Source of the DNA: Pseudomonas delhiensis
Lineage (GTDB): Bacteria; Pseudomonadota; Gammaproteobacteria; Pseudomonadales; Pseudomonadaceae
Assembly (NCBI RefSeq): GCF_900187975.1
Contig: NZ_FZPC01000016.1
Location: forward strand, 102,370-166,369
Direction of reading: 5' to 3'
DNA length: 64,000 bases
The notes beneath the pieces are model-generated. The model was not told where the DNA came from. It saw only the letters and a list, made by a program, of their open reading frames with translations, and made no database searches. Each line of letters opens with the position of its first letter. Position 1 is the stretch's first letter. Made by a program: the position numbers and the translations under genes. This document shows, piece after piece, positions 17,610 to 26,199 of the stretch.

Positions 17610-19901
17610 ATGGAAATCAAGGTCAATTTTCTCGATAACCTTCGGCTCGAAGCCAGGTTCGACGACTTCACGGTGATAGCCGACCAGCCGATCCGCTACA
17701 AGGGCGACGGCTCCGCGCCGGGTCCGTTCGACTACTTCCTGGCTTCGTCGGCGCTGTGCGCGGCTTACTTCGTGAAACTCTACTGCCAGACGCGCAACAT
17801 CCCCACCGACAACATCCGCCTGTCGCAGAACAACATCGTCGACCCGGAGAACCGCTACAAGCAGATCTTCAAGATCCAGGTGGAGCTGCCGGCGGACATC
17901 TCGGAAAAGGACCGCCAGGGCATCCTGCGCTCCATCGACCGCTGCACGGTGAAGAAGGTGGTGCAGACCGGGCCCGAGTTCGTCATCGAGGAAGTGGAGA
18001 ACCTCGACGCCGATGCCCAGGCGCTGCTGATGCCCGGTGCCGACGCGGGCGCGCGCACCTGCATCCCGGGCAAGGACCTGCCGCTGGAGCAGACCATCGC
18101 CAACATGTCAGGCATCCTCGCCGGCCTGGGCATGAAGATCGAGATCGCCTCCTGGCGCAACATCGTGCCCAACGTCTGGTCGCTGCACATCCGCGATGCG
18201 CAGTCGCCGATGTGCTTCACCAACGGCAAGGGCGCGACCAAGGAAAGCGCGCTGGCCTCGGCCCTGGGCGAGTTCATCGAGCGCCTGAACTGCAACTTCT
18301 TCTACAACGACCAGTTCTGGGGCGAGGAGATCGCCAACGCGCCCTTCGTGCACTACCCCGACGAGCGCTGGTTCAGGCCCGGCCACAAGGACGCGCTGCC
18401 GGCGGAAATCCTCGATGCGCACTGCCTGGCCATCTACGATCCCGACGGCGAACTGCGCGGCTCGCACCTGTACGACACCAACTCCGGCAACGTGCGGCGC
18501 GGCATCTGCTCGCTGCCGTTCGTGCGCCAGTCCGACGGCAAGGTGGTGTACTTCCCGTCCAACCTGATCGAGAACCTCTACCTCAGCAACGGCATGAGCG
18601 CCGGCAACACCCTGGCCGAAGCGCAGGTGCAGTGCCTGTCGGAAATCTTCGAGCGCGCGGTGAAGCGCGAAATCCTCGAGAACGAACTGGCGCTGCCGGA
18701 CGTGCCGCAGGAGGTGCTGGCGAAGTACCCGGGCATCCTGGCCGGCATCCGAGGCCTGGAGGAACAGGGCTTCCCGGTGCTGGTCAAGGATGCGTCCCTG
18801 GGCGGCCGGTTCCCGGTGATGTGCGTGACCTTGATGAACCCGCGCACCGGCGGCGTGTTCGCCTCGTTCGGCGCCCACCCCAGCCTGGAGGTGGCGCTGG
18901 AGCGCAGCCTGACCGAGCTGCTCCAGGGCCGCAGCTTCGAAGGCCTGAACGACCTGCCGCAGCCCACCTTCGAAAGCCAGGCGCTGACCGAGCCGAACAA
19001 CTTCGTCGAGCACTTCATCGACTCCAGCGGCGTGGTGTCGTGGCGCTTCTTCAGCGCCCGGGCCGACTTCGCGTTCGTCGAATGGGACTTCTCCGGCCAG
19101 GGCAAGGAGTCCAACGCCGAGGAAGCCGCCACCCTGTTCGGCATCCTCGAAGACCTGGGCAAGGAAGTGTACATGGCGGTGTACGAGCACCTGGGGGCGA
19201 CGGCCTGCCGCATCCTGGTGCCGGGCTACTCGGAAATCTACCCGGTGGAGGACCTGGTCTGGGACAACACCAACAAGGCGCTGGCGTTCCGCGAGGACAT
19301 CCTCGACCTGCACCGCCTGGACGACGCCCGCCTCGAGGCGCTGCTCGACCGCCTGGAAGACTGCGAGGTGGACGACTACACCGACATCACCACCCTGATC
19401 GGCATCGAGTTCGACGACAACACGGTCTGGGGCCAGTTGACCATTCTCGAACTGAAACTGCTGATCCACCTCGCCCTGCAGCGCTTCGAAGACGCCAAGG
19501 AGCTGGTGGAGGCCTTCCTCCAGTACAACGACAACACGGTCGAGCGCGGCCTGTTCTACCAGGCCCTGAACGTGGTGCTGGAGGTGGTGCTGGACGACGA
19601 ACTGGAAATCGCCGACTACGAGGCCAATTTCCGCCGCATGTTCGGCGACGAGCGGATGGACGCGGCGCTGGGTTCGGTGGACGGCAGCGTGCGCTTTTAC
19701 GGCCTGACGCCGACCAGCATGAAGCTGGAGGGCCTCGACAGGCACCTGCGGCTGATCGACAGCTACCGGAAGCTTCACGCGGCGCGGGCCAGGCTGCAGC
19801 CCGTGGCGGATGCTGGCGCGAACGGCCCCGGCAGCGGCCTCAAGCCGCGGCGCCTGGCGATCCGCAAGCCGAATGCGGCGCGGGGCCGGCCGGCGGGTTG
19901 A
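17610..19901 (+). CDS. ycaO: OsmC-YcaO fusion protein
   Basis: 763 residues. Residues 1-140 form an OsmC-like domain (thiol peroxidase fold; FDYFLASSALCAAYFVKLYC). From about 150 the protein follows E. coli YcaO closely: ATP/Mg-binding FTNGKGATKESALASALGEF and SAGNTLAEAQVQCLSEIFER. The C-terminal helical repeat region is typical of the non-TOMM branch. E. coli YcaO (586 residues) lacks the OsmC part and is implicated in RimO-dependent beta-methylthiolation of ribosomal protein S12; YcaO domains activate amide backbones with ATP. The anaerobic reductase cluster lies downstream across a REP block, an echo of E. coli, where ycaO neighbours focA-pflB. Confidence 0.88.
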   Translation: MEIKVNFLDNLRLEARFDDFTVIADQPIRYKGDGSAPGPFDYFLASSALCAAYFVKLYCQTRNIPTDNIRLSQNNIVDPENRYKQIFKIQVELPADISEKDRQGILRSIDRCTVKKVVQTGPEFVIEEVENLDADAQALLMPGADAGARTCIPGKDLPLEQTIANMSGILAGLGMKIEIASWRNIVPNVWSLHIRDAQSPMCFTNGKGATKESALASALGEFIERLNCNFFYNDQFWGEEIANAPFVHYPDERWFRPGHKDALPAEILDAHCLAIYDPDGELRGSHLYDTNSGNVRRGICSLPFVRQSDGKVVYFPSNLIENLYLSNGMSAGNTLAEAQVQCLSEIFERAVKREILENELALPDVPQEVLAKYPGILAGIRGLEEQGFPVLVKDASLGGRFPVMCVTLMNPRTGGVFASFGAHPSLEVALERSLTELLQGRSFEGLNDLPQPTFESQALTEPNNFVEHFIDSSGVVSWRFFSARADFAFVEWDFSGQGKESNAEEAATLFGILEDLGKEVYMAVYEHLGATACRILVPGYSEIYPVEDLVWDNTNKALAFREDILDLHRLDDARLEALLDRLEDCEVDDYTDITTLIGIEFDDNTVWGQLTILELKLLIHLALQRFEDAKELVEAFLQYNDNTVERGLFYQALNVVLEVVLDDELEIADYEANFRRMFGDERMDAALGSVDGSVRFYGLTPTSMKLEGLDRHLRLIDSYRKLHAARARLQPVADAGANGPGSGLKPRRLAIRKPNAARGRPAG

Positions 19902-19978
19902 TCACGCCGGGCGTGGGTTGGCCCGCGGGTTCGATCGCGGACGGAGCCCTACGGATATGCCATGACCACCGGCAACCT

Positions 19979-20200
19979 GTAGGAGCGGGCCCTGCCCGCG
20001 ATTCGCGCGCAGGGCGCGCTCCTACATGGGCACGGTGTGGTGGGGCAGCGCAGGAGCGGATCTCATCCGCGAATCGCGCCGGGCCATCCGGTTATCGCGG
20101 ACAAGGTCCGCTCCTACAGTTCCAGGAAGCACGGGCGTAGGAGCGAACTCCGTCGCCGGAAACGGCGGATGGATATCCCCGCCGAAGCCGCCCTACGTAG
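19979..20200 (+). repeat. REP cluster including the 47-bp palindromic unit (copy 1)
   Basis: The intact 47-bp unit is at 19979-20025. It begins GTAGGAGCGGGCCC, has GCGATTCGCGC in the centre and ends GCGCGCTCCTAC. Degenerate half units follow around 20046-20080, 20094-20118 and 20136-20160 (ATCGCGGACAAGGTCCGCTC and similar), with a small palindrome CCCTACGTAGGG near 20190. The block separates ycaO from the anaerobic reductase operon and holds no gene. Confidence 0.85.
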
Positions 20201-20257
20201 GGCGCAGGGCCCGGTCGGTCAATACCTCCGATGGCCGGAACCGCCTGGCACCGAACA

Positions 20258-20271
20258 TTGACCGAGGTCAA
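20258..20271. promoter_or_regulatory. Anr/Dnr (FNR-type) box for nrdD
   Basis: TTGAC-CGAG-GTCAA is a perfect dyad that matches the FNR-family consensus TTGAC/T-N4-A/GTCAA. Its centre (20264.5) is about 41 bp before a start site predicted from TAGATT at 20293-20298. That is the class II position for direct contact with RNA polymerase. It implies induction by Anr when oxygen is low. Confidence 0.7.
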
Positions 20272-20298
20272 TCCTTCCTCGGCCGACGCCGTTAGATT

Positions 20299-20345
20299 CC
20301 ACAACATCTTGTTGTCTTGAAAATTCAAAACACATCATGTTGTGG
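20299..20345. promoter_or_regulatory. Tandem NrdR boxes overlapping the nrdD start region
   Basis: Two 16-bp boxes, CCACAACATCTTGTTG (20299-20314) and ACACATCATGTTGTGG (20330-20345), start 31 bp apart. This is the helix-phased spacing known for NrdR, the dATP/ATP-sensing repressor of ribonucleotide reductase genes. They also sit within a perfect 13-bp inverted repeat (20295-20307 and 20337-20349). Position over the predicted transcription start suits repression. Confidence 0.7.
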
Positions 20346-20356
20346 AATCCAGCCAA

Positions 20357-22381
20357 ATGACCCAGCCACGGAATGCCCCGTTTCCCGGCCGCCTGCGCAA
20401 GCGCAACGGCGCCGCCGTCCCCTTCGACCCGAGCAAGATCGAACGCGCCATCGCCGCCGCCGGCGAGGCCAGCGGCGAGTTCGCCGCGCCCCATGCGCAG
20501 GAACTGACGCGCCGCGTGCTGGCGCGCCTGCCGATGCAGGGCGAGCTGGACGTGGAGCAGGTGCAGGACCTGGTCGAGCGCAGCCTGATGGAGGCCGGCC
20601 ACTACCCCACCGCGCGGGCCTACATCGTCTACCGCGAACGCCACGGCCGCCTGCGCCGCGAGCGCAAGACGCTGGTGGACGTCGCCGCCTCGATGAACGA
20701 ATACCTCTCGCGGGAAGACTGGCGGGTGCGCGCCAACGCCAACCAGGGCTACTCCCTGGGCGGGCTGATCCTCAACGTCTCCGGCAAGGTCACCGCCAAC
20801 TACTGGCTGGACGAGGTGTACGACGAAGCCATCGCCGCCGCCCACCGCGAAGCCGACCTGCACATCCACGACCTCGACATGCTGGCCGGCTACTGCGCCG
20901 GCTGGTCGCTGCGCACGCTGCTCAACGAGGGCCTCAACGGCGTGCCGGGGCGGGTCGAGGCCGGGCCGCCGAAGCACCTGTCCAGCGCCCTCGGGCAGAT
21001 GGTGAATTTCCTCGGCACCCTGCAGAACGAGTGGGCTGGCGCCCAGGCGTTCAGCTCCTTCGACACCTACCTCGCCCCCTACGTGCGCAAGGACCGGCTG
21101 GGCTACGACGCGGTGCGCCAGGCCATCCAGGAGTTCATCTACAACCTCAACGTGCCGTCGCGCTGGGGCACCCAGACGCCCTTCACCAACCTGACCTTCG
21201 ACTGGGTCTGCCCGGAGGACCTGCGCGAGCAGGTCCCCTACGTCGGCGGCGAGGAAATGCCCTTCGCCTATGGCGAGCTGCAGGCGGAGATGGACCTGAT
21301 CAACCGCGCCTACATCGAGGTGATGCAGGCCGGCGACGCCCATGGCCGGGTGTTCACCTTCCCCATCCCCACCTACAACATCACCCACGACTTCCCCTGG
21401 GACAGCGACAACGCCACGCGCCTGTTCGAGATGACCGCGCGCTACGGCCTGCCGTACTTCCAGAACTTCCTCAACTCGGACATGCAGCCCAACCAGGTGC
21501 GCTCCATGTGCTGCCGCCTGCAGCTGGACGTGCGCGAGCTGCTCAAGCGCGGCAACGGCCTGTTCGGCTCGGCGGAACAGACTGGCTCGCTGGGCGTGGT
21601 GACGCTCAACTGCGCGCGCCTGGGCCATCGCCACCGCGGCGACCTCGCCGGGCTCTACCGCCAGCTGGACTACCTGCTGGCCCTGGCCTTCGACAGCCTG
21701 GAGGTGAAGCGCAAGGTCATCCAGCAGCACATGGACGCCGGCCTCTACCCCTACACCAAGCGCTACCTGGGCACCCTGCGCAACCACTTCTCCACCATCG
21801 GCGTGAACGGCCTGCACGAGATGGTGCGCAACTTCACCGACGACCGCGAGGGCCTGCACACCGAGGCCGGCCGGCAGATGGCGCTGGCGTTGCTGGACCA
21901 CGTGCGGGCGCGGCTGGTGGGCTTCCAGGAAGACAGCGGCCACCTCTACAACCTGGAGGCGACGCCCGCCGAGGGCACCACCTACCGCTTCGCCCGCGAG
22001 GACCGCAAGCGCCACCCGGACATCCTCCAGGCCGGCACGCCGGATGCGCCCTACTACACCAACTCCTCGCAGCTGCCGGTGGGCCTCACCGACGACCCCT
22101 TCGAGGCGCTGGAACTGCAGGACGCCCTGCAATGCAAGTACACCGGCGGCACCGTGCTGCACCTGTACATGGCCGAGCGCATCTCCAGCGCCGAGGCCTG
22201 CAAGACCCTGGTGCGCAGCGCCCTCGGGCGCTTCCGCCTGCCCTACCTCACCGTCACGCCGACCTTCTCCATCTGCCCGGTGCACGGCTACCTCGCCGGC
22301 GAACACGAGTTCTGCCCCAGGTGCGACGAAGCCCTGCTGCAACAACGCGCCGCCAGTTGCTGCGGCAGCTGCGGCGGCTGA
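20357..22381 (+). CDS. nrdD: Anaerobic ribonucleoside-triphosphate reductase, large part without glycyl-radical domain
   Basis: 674 residues from the ATG at 20357; an in-frame GTG at 20342 lies inside the second NrdR box and is less likely. Residues ~10-105 are an ATP-cone (PFDPSKIERAI). The class III barrel follows, with GYCAGWSLRTLL and the catalytic cysteine region RSMCCRLQLD near residue 385. The C-terminus has the zinc motif SICPVHG...CPRCDE. The protein stops right after CCGSCGG, before the glycyl-radical segment that normally ends NrdD. That segment is encoded by the next gene. Function: anaerobic reduction of NTPs to dNTPs. Confidence 0.9.
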   Translation: MTQPRNAPFPGRLRKRNGAAVPFDPSKIERAIAAAGEASGEFAAPHAQELTRRVLARLPMQGELDVEQVQDLVERSLMEAGHYPTARAYIVYRERHGRLRRERKTLVDVAASMNEYLSREDWRVRANANQGYSLGGLILNVSGKVTANYWLDEVYDEAIAAAHREADLHIHDLDMLAGYCAGWSLRTLLNEGLNGVPGRVEAGPPKHLSSALGQMVNFLGTLQNEWAGAQAFSSFDTYLAPYVRKDRLGYDAVRQAIQEFIYNLNVPSRWGTQTPFTNLTFDWVCPEDLREQVPYVGGEEMPFAYGELQAEMDLINRAYIEVMQAGDAHGRVFTFPIPTYNITHDFPWDSDNATRLFEMTARYGLPYFQNFLNSDMQPNQVRSMCCRLQLDVRELLKRGNGLFGSAEQTGSLGVVTLNCARLGHRHRGDLAGLYRQLDYLLALAFDSLEVKRKVIQQHMDAGLYPYTKRYLGTLRNHFSTIGVNGLHEMVRNFTDDREGLHTEAGRQMALALLDHVRARLVGFQEDSGHLYNLEATPAEGTTYRFAREDRKRHPDILQAGTPDAPYYTNSSQLPVGLTDDPFEALELQDALQCKYTGGTVLHLYMAERISSAEACKTLVRSALGRFRLPYLTVTPTFSICPVHGYLAGEHEFCPRCDEALLQQRAASCCGSCGG

Positions 22382-22427
22382 GCCGGCGGCCCTCCGCTTC
22401 ACCAACCGCAAGAAAGGAGCTCTACCG

Positions 22428-22574
22428 ATGAAAGCGAACCAACTGCCCGAAAGCCAGCGCCAGCGCTGCGAAGTCTGGACCCGCGTGATGGGCTACCACC
22501 GCCCGGTGTCGGCCTTCAACGCCGGCAAGCAGTCCGAGCACCGCGAGCGCCGCCACTTCCGCGAGACGCGATGA
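22428..22574 (+). CDS. Separate glycyl-radical domain of anaerobic ribonucleotide reductase
   Basis: 48 codons starting at an ATG with a strong ribosome site (AAAGGAG, 8 bases before it), 46 bp after the nrdD stop. The peptide contains EVWTRVMGYHRPVSAFNAGK, the glycyl-radical loop that forms the extreme C-terminus of ordinary NrdD proteins (consensus RVxGY). Gly22 would carry the radical. It is in a different frame from nrdD, so neither readthrough nor a point stop explains the break. Its last bases overlap nrdG (ATGA), so domain and activase are co-translated. I infer that it docks on NrdD to complete the enzyme. Confidence 0.85.
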   Translation: MKANQLPESQRQRCEVWTRVMGYHRPVSAFNAGKQSEHRERRHFRETR

Positions 22575-23269
22575 GCGCTACGCTCAGGGTCGGGGGCCTG
22601 GTGCCCCTGACCACCCTCGACTACCCTGGCCTGCTGGCCTGCGTGCTGTTCTGCCAGGGCTGCGCCTGGCGCTGCCGCTACTGCCACAACCCGCAGCTGA
22701 TCCCGGCTCGCGGCGAGGCGCAGCTCCCCTGGGAAGACATCCTCGCCTTCCTCCGCCGGCGCCAGGGCCTGCTGCAGGCCGCGGTGTTCAGCGGCGGCGA
22801 AGCGACGCTGCAGGCCGCGCTGCCCGGGGCCATGGCCGCCGTCCGCGAACTGGGCTTTCACGTCGGCCTGCACAGCGCCGGCATCCAGCCGCGCGCCTTC
22901 GCCCGGGCGCTGCCGCACACGGACTGGGTGGGGTTCGACGTGAAGGCGCTGGCCGAGGACATGGACGCCATCACCGGCGTGCCCCGCAGCGGCCGCGCCA
23001 ACTGGCGCAGCCTGGAACTGCTGCTGGAGAGTGGCGTGGACCACGAATGCCGGACCACGGTGCATTGGCAACTGTTCGACCTGGCGCGCCTCCGGCGCCT
23101 GGCCATGCGGCTGCGCGGGATGGGCGTGGAAAGCTTCGTGGTGCAGTTGGCCCGCAGTGGACGGCAGCTTGATCCGCAGCTCATTGCAACGCCGGCCCCG
23201 CAGGGCGCAGCGGCATTGTGGGGCGAGCTGGAAGCGCTGTTCCCGCGATTCGAATTGCGGGACGCCTAG
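22571..23269 (+). CDS. nrdG: Anaerobic ribonucleotide reductase activating enzyme (radical SAM)
   Basis: 232 residues. The [4Fe-4S]-SAM motif CAWRCRYC is at residues 31-38, preceded by CVLFCQG as in NrdG/PflA activases. SGGEATLQ (SAM-binding GGE) is near residue 75. It abstracts hydrogen from the glycine of NrdD, here presumably Gly22 of the small upstream protein, whose gene it overlaps by 4 bp. The TTLDYPG N-terminus is typical of the NrdG2-like group. Expected to be co-regulated with nrdD by Anr and NrdR. Confidence 0.88.
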   Translation: MSATLRVGGLVPLTTLDYPGLLACVLFCQGCAWRCRYCHNPQLIPARGEAQLPWEDILAFLRRRQGLLQAAVFSGGEATLQAALPGAMAAVRELGFHVGLHSAGIQPRAFARALPHTDWVGFDVKALAEDMDAITGVPRSGRANWRSLELLLESGVDHECRTTVHWQLFDLARLRRLAMRLRGMGVESFVVQLARSGRQLDPQLIATPAPQGAAALWGELEALFPRFELRDA

Positions 23270-23308
23270 CGGGTTCCTGCTCGCCAAGGGTGTTCGCCGG
23301 TTGCCGAA

Positions 23309-23462
23309 AATCGCGGACGGAGTCCGCTCCTACGGCTATCCCCATCCACGCCATTCCCCTGTAGGAGCGCGCCCTGCGCGCGAATCGCGGGCAGGGCCCG
23401 CTCCTACAGGGAGACTCGGCGCAAGAGGCCAAACTGTAGGAGCGGACTCATCCGCGATCCGG
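23309..23462 (-). repeat. REP cluster with the 47-bp unit, inverted (copy 2)
   Basis: The unit at 23361-23407 is the exact reverse complement of copy 1 at 19979-20025. It is flanked by half units at 23309-23333 (ATCGCGGACGGAGTCCGCTC) and about 23436-23460. Together, copies 1 and 2 enclose the nrdD-nrdG operon in inverted orientation. Confidence 0.88.
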
Positions 23463-23535
23463 GGGGAAAGCCCGAGCGCCGAGGTAGATGACGAAGTTCA
23501 ATCATGAGTAAAACTTGATTTCATCGTAAATAAAT

Positions 23536-23548
23536 TGAGTTTGTCTCA
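23536..23548. promoter_or_regulatory. Possible MetR-type operator of metE
   Basis: TGAG-TTTGT-CTCA is a perfect dyad with the 4-5-4 geometry of the MetR site (TGAA-N5-TTCA) but with G/C replacing A/T at one position in each arm. It lies 56 bp before the metE start in an AT-rich stretch. No metR gene is adjacent and no cobalamin riboswitch is visible. Confidence 0.3.
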
Positions 23549-23603
23549 TGCATCGCCGATCCCGAAAATCCCTCCACTGGTTTTTCAATGGAGAGATTTA
23601 CCC

Positions 23604-25934
23604 ATGGCATTGGCCCACAACCTCGGCTTCCCGCGCATCGGCCGGGACCGCGAACTGAAGAAAGCCCTGGAGGCCTTCTGGAAGGGTGAACTGGACGAGG
23701 CCGGCCTGCGTGCCGTCGGCAAGCAGCTGCGCGCCGCCCACTGGCAGGTACAGAAGGACGCCGGCATCGAGCTGCTGCCGGTGGGCGACTTCGCCTGGTA
23801 CGACCAGGTGCTGACCCACTCGCTGACCTTCGGCGTCATCCCCGAGCGCTTCCGTGGCCATGGCGATGCCAAGCCGACCCTGCAGACGCTCTTCGGCATG
23901 GCCCGTGGCGCCGTTGGAACGAAGAGCAGCGACAGCTGCTGCGGCGGTGCCCATGCCCAGCCCCTTCTCGCACAAGAGCTGACCAAGTGGTTCGACACCA
24001 ACTACCACTACCTGGTCCCCGAATTCACTGCCGACCAGCGGTTCGAGCTGAGCTGGGAACAGCTGTTCGAAGAGGTCGATGAGGCCAAGGCCCTGGGCCA
24101 CAATGTGAAGCCCGTGCTGATCGGCCCGCTGACCTACCTCTGGCTGGGCAAGGCCAAAGGCTCCGCTTTCGACAAGCTCGACCTGCTGGAGCGCCTGCTG
24201 CCGCTCTACGGCCAGATCTTCCGCCGCCTGGCCGCCCAGGGCGTGGAATGGGTGCAGATCGACGAGCCGATCCTGGTGCTCGACCTGCCGCAGGACTGGA
24301 AGAACGCCTTCGAGCGCGCCTACAACCTGCTGCAGAGCGAGCCGCTGAAGAAACTGGTCGCCACCTACTTCGGCGGCCTGGAAGACAACCTCGGCCTGGC
24401 CGCCGGCCTGCCGGTGGACGGCCTGCACATCGACCTGGTGCGCGCCCCGGAACAGTACCCGAGCATCCTCGACCGCCTGCCGGCCTACAAGGTCGTGTCC
24501 CTGGGCCTGGTCAACGGCCGCAACGTCTGGCGCTGCGACCTGGAGAAGGCCCTGGACGTCGTGCGCCACGCCCAGGAACGCCTCGGCGAGCGCCTGTGGC
24601 TCGCACCGTCCTGCTCGCTGCTGCACAGCCCGGTCGACCTGGAACGCGAAGACCAGCTCGACGCCGAGCTGAAGAGCTGGCTGGCCTTCGCCGTGCAGAA
24701 GTGCGCCGAAGTGGCCGTGCTGGCCCGCGCCGCCACCGAGCCGCAGGCCACCGACGTCGTTGCCGCCCTGGAACGAAGCCGCGCCGTGCAGGCCAGCCGC
24801 GCCGCCTCGCCGCGCATCCACAAGCCGGCCGTGCAGGCCCGCCTGGCCGCCATCGAGCCGAGCGATGCCCAGCGCCACTCCCCGTTCGCCGAGCGCATCG
24901 CCAAGCAGCGCGCCGGCCTCGACCTGCCGGCATTCCCCACCACCACCATCGGTTCCTTCCCGCAGACCTCGGCCATCCGCCTGGCGCGCCAGTCGTTCAG
25001 GCAGGGCAAGCTGAGCCAGGCCGAGTACACCGAGGCCATGCACAGCGAGATCCGCCATGCCGTGCAGATCCAGGAGAACCTGGGCCTGGACGTGCTGGTG
25101 CACGGCGAGGCCGAGCGCAACGACATGGTCGAGTACTTCGCCGAGCAGCTCGACGGCTACGCCTTCACCCGCTTCGGCTGGGTGCAGAGCTACGGTTCGC
25201 GCTGCGTGAAACCGGCGGTGATCTATGGCGACCTGAGCCGCCCGAAGGCCATGACCGTGGAGTGGATCACCTACGCCCAGAGCCTGACCGACAAGGTGAT
25301 GAAAGGCATGCTGACCGGCCCGGTGACCATGCTGATGTGGTCCTTCCCGCGCGAGGACGTGCCCCGCGAGGTGCAGGCGCGCCAGCTGGCGCTGGCCATC
25401 CGCGACGAAGTGGTCGACCTGGAAGCGGCCGGCATCAGGATCGTGCAGATCGACGAGGCGGCCTTCCGCGAAGGCCTGCCGCTGCGCAGGAGCGCCTGGG
25501 CACCCTACCTGGAGTGGGCCACCGAGGCCTTCCGCCTGTGCGCCTCGGGCGTGCGCGACGAAACCCAGATCCACACCCACATGTGCTACAGCGAGTTCAA
25601 CGACGTGATCGAATCCATCGCCGCCATGGACGCCGACGTCATCACCATCGAGACCTCGCGGTCGGACATGGAGCTGCTGGAGGCCTTCGAGAAGTTCGAC
25701 TACCCGAACGAGATCGGCCCGGGCGTCTACGACATCCACTCGCCGCGGGTGCCGAGCCGGGAAGAGATGGTCAAGCTGCTGCGCAAGGCGGCCCAGCGCA
25801 TCCCCGCCGAGCGCCTGTGGGTGAACCCGGACTGCGGCCTGAAGACCCGCGCCTGGCCGGAGACCGAGGCCGCGCTGGTGAACATGGTGGCGGCGGCCCG
25901 CGAGCTGCGCAACGACCTCGCCGCCCTGGCCTGA
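23604..25934 (+). CDS. metE: Cobalamin-independent methionine synthase
   Basis: 776 residues from the ATG preceded by GGAGAG. The start [17 protein letters not shown] is the MetE signature. The zinc site is complete: His659 and Cys661 in HTHMCYSEF, and Cys744 in [19 protein letters not shown] marks the second barrel. It transfers the methyl group of 5-methyltetrahydropteroyl-triglutamate to homocysteine in the cytoplasm. A Cys-rich insertion ([10 protein letters not shown], near 112) is absent from E. coli MetE but common in pseudomonads, as I recall. It is transcribed alone and followed by a hairpin terminator. Confidence 0.96.
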   Translation: MALAHNLGFPRIGRDRELKKALEAFWKGELDEAGLRAVGKQLRAAHWQVQKDAGIELLPVGDFAWYDQVLTHSLTFGVIPERFRGHGDAKPTLQTLFGMARGAVGTKSSDSCCGGAHAQPLLAQELTKWFDTNYHYLVPEFTADQRFELSWEQLFEEVDEAKALGHNVKPVLIGPLTYLWLGKAKGSAFDKLDLLERLLPLYGQIFRRLAAQGVEWVQIDEPILVLDLPQDWKNAFERAYNLLQSEPLKKLVATYFGGLEDNLGLAAGLPVDGLHIDLVRAPEQYPSILDRLPAYKVVSLGLVNGRNVWRCDLEKALDVVRHAQERLGERLWLAPSCSLLHSPVDLEREDQLDAELKSWLAFAVQKCAEVAVLARAATEPQATDVVAALERSRAVQASRAASPRIHKPAVQARLAAIEPSDAQRHSPFAERIAKQRAGLDLPAFPTTTIGSFPQTSAIRLARQSFRQGKLSQAEYTEAMHSEIRHAVQIQENLGLDVLVHGEAERNDMVEYFAEQLDGYAFTRFGWVQSYGSRCVKPAVIYGDLSRPKAMTVEWITYAQSLTDKVMKGMLTGPVTMLMWSFPREDVPREVQARQLALAIRDEVVDLEAAGIRIVQIDEAAFREGLPLRRSAWAPYLEWATEAFRLCASGVRDETQIHTHMCYSEFNDVIESIAAMDADVITIETSRSDMELLEAFEKFDYPNEIGPGVYDIHSPRVPSREEMVKLLRKAAQRIPAERLWVNPDCGLKTRAWPETEAALVNMVAAARELRNDLAALA

Positions 25935-25952
25935 GCGGCCGGCGATGATGGA

Positions 25953-25978
25953 ACGGGACGCCTGGCGTCCCGTTTCGC
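25953..25978 (+). terminator. Rho-independent terminator after metE
   Basis: A 9-bp perfect stem ACGGGACGC/GCGTCCCGT (25953-25961, 25965-25973) with a 3-base loop runs into TTTCGCCTT. It lies 19 bp after the metE stop. Confidence 0.7.
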
Positions 25979-26199
25979 CTTGTGGCCCGCGCAAGGCGGG
26001 CCTCGATGCCCGGTGCGGGGGCCTGGCCACGGCCAAGCGCTCCCGCCCAGGGCCTTCCCGGTGCGAATTGCCCGTTTCTCGATACCCGACGTCCGAAACT
26101 CGCAAGACGGGCGGCCCGGCACTGCCTAGGATAGGACCCCGCCAATCAATAACGATGGCCGCGCCCGCGCGCCGGCCGCACCTTGCTGCCCGGAGTACC

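Noticed and set aside
22379..22430. Recoding or readthrough of the nrdD UGA stop to add the glycyl-radical domain
   Set aside because: Continuing in the nrdD frame gives unrelated sequence; the radical domain is in another frame and has its own strong ribosome site and ATG.
23270..23603. Cobalamin riboswitch before metE
   Set aside because: Most of the gap is REP sequence and no B12-box-like core or suitable length was found.
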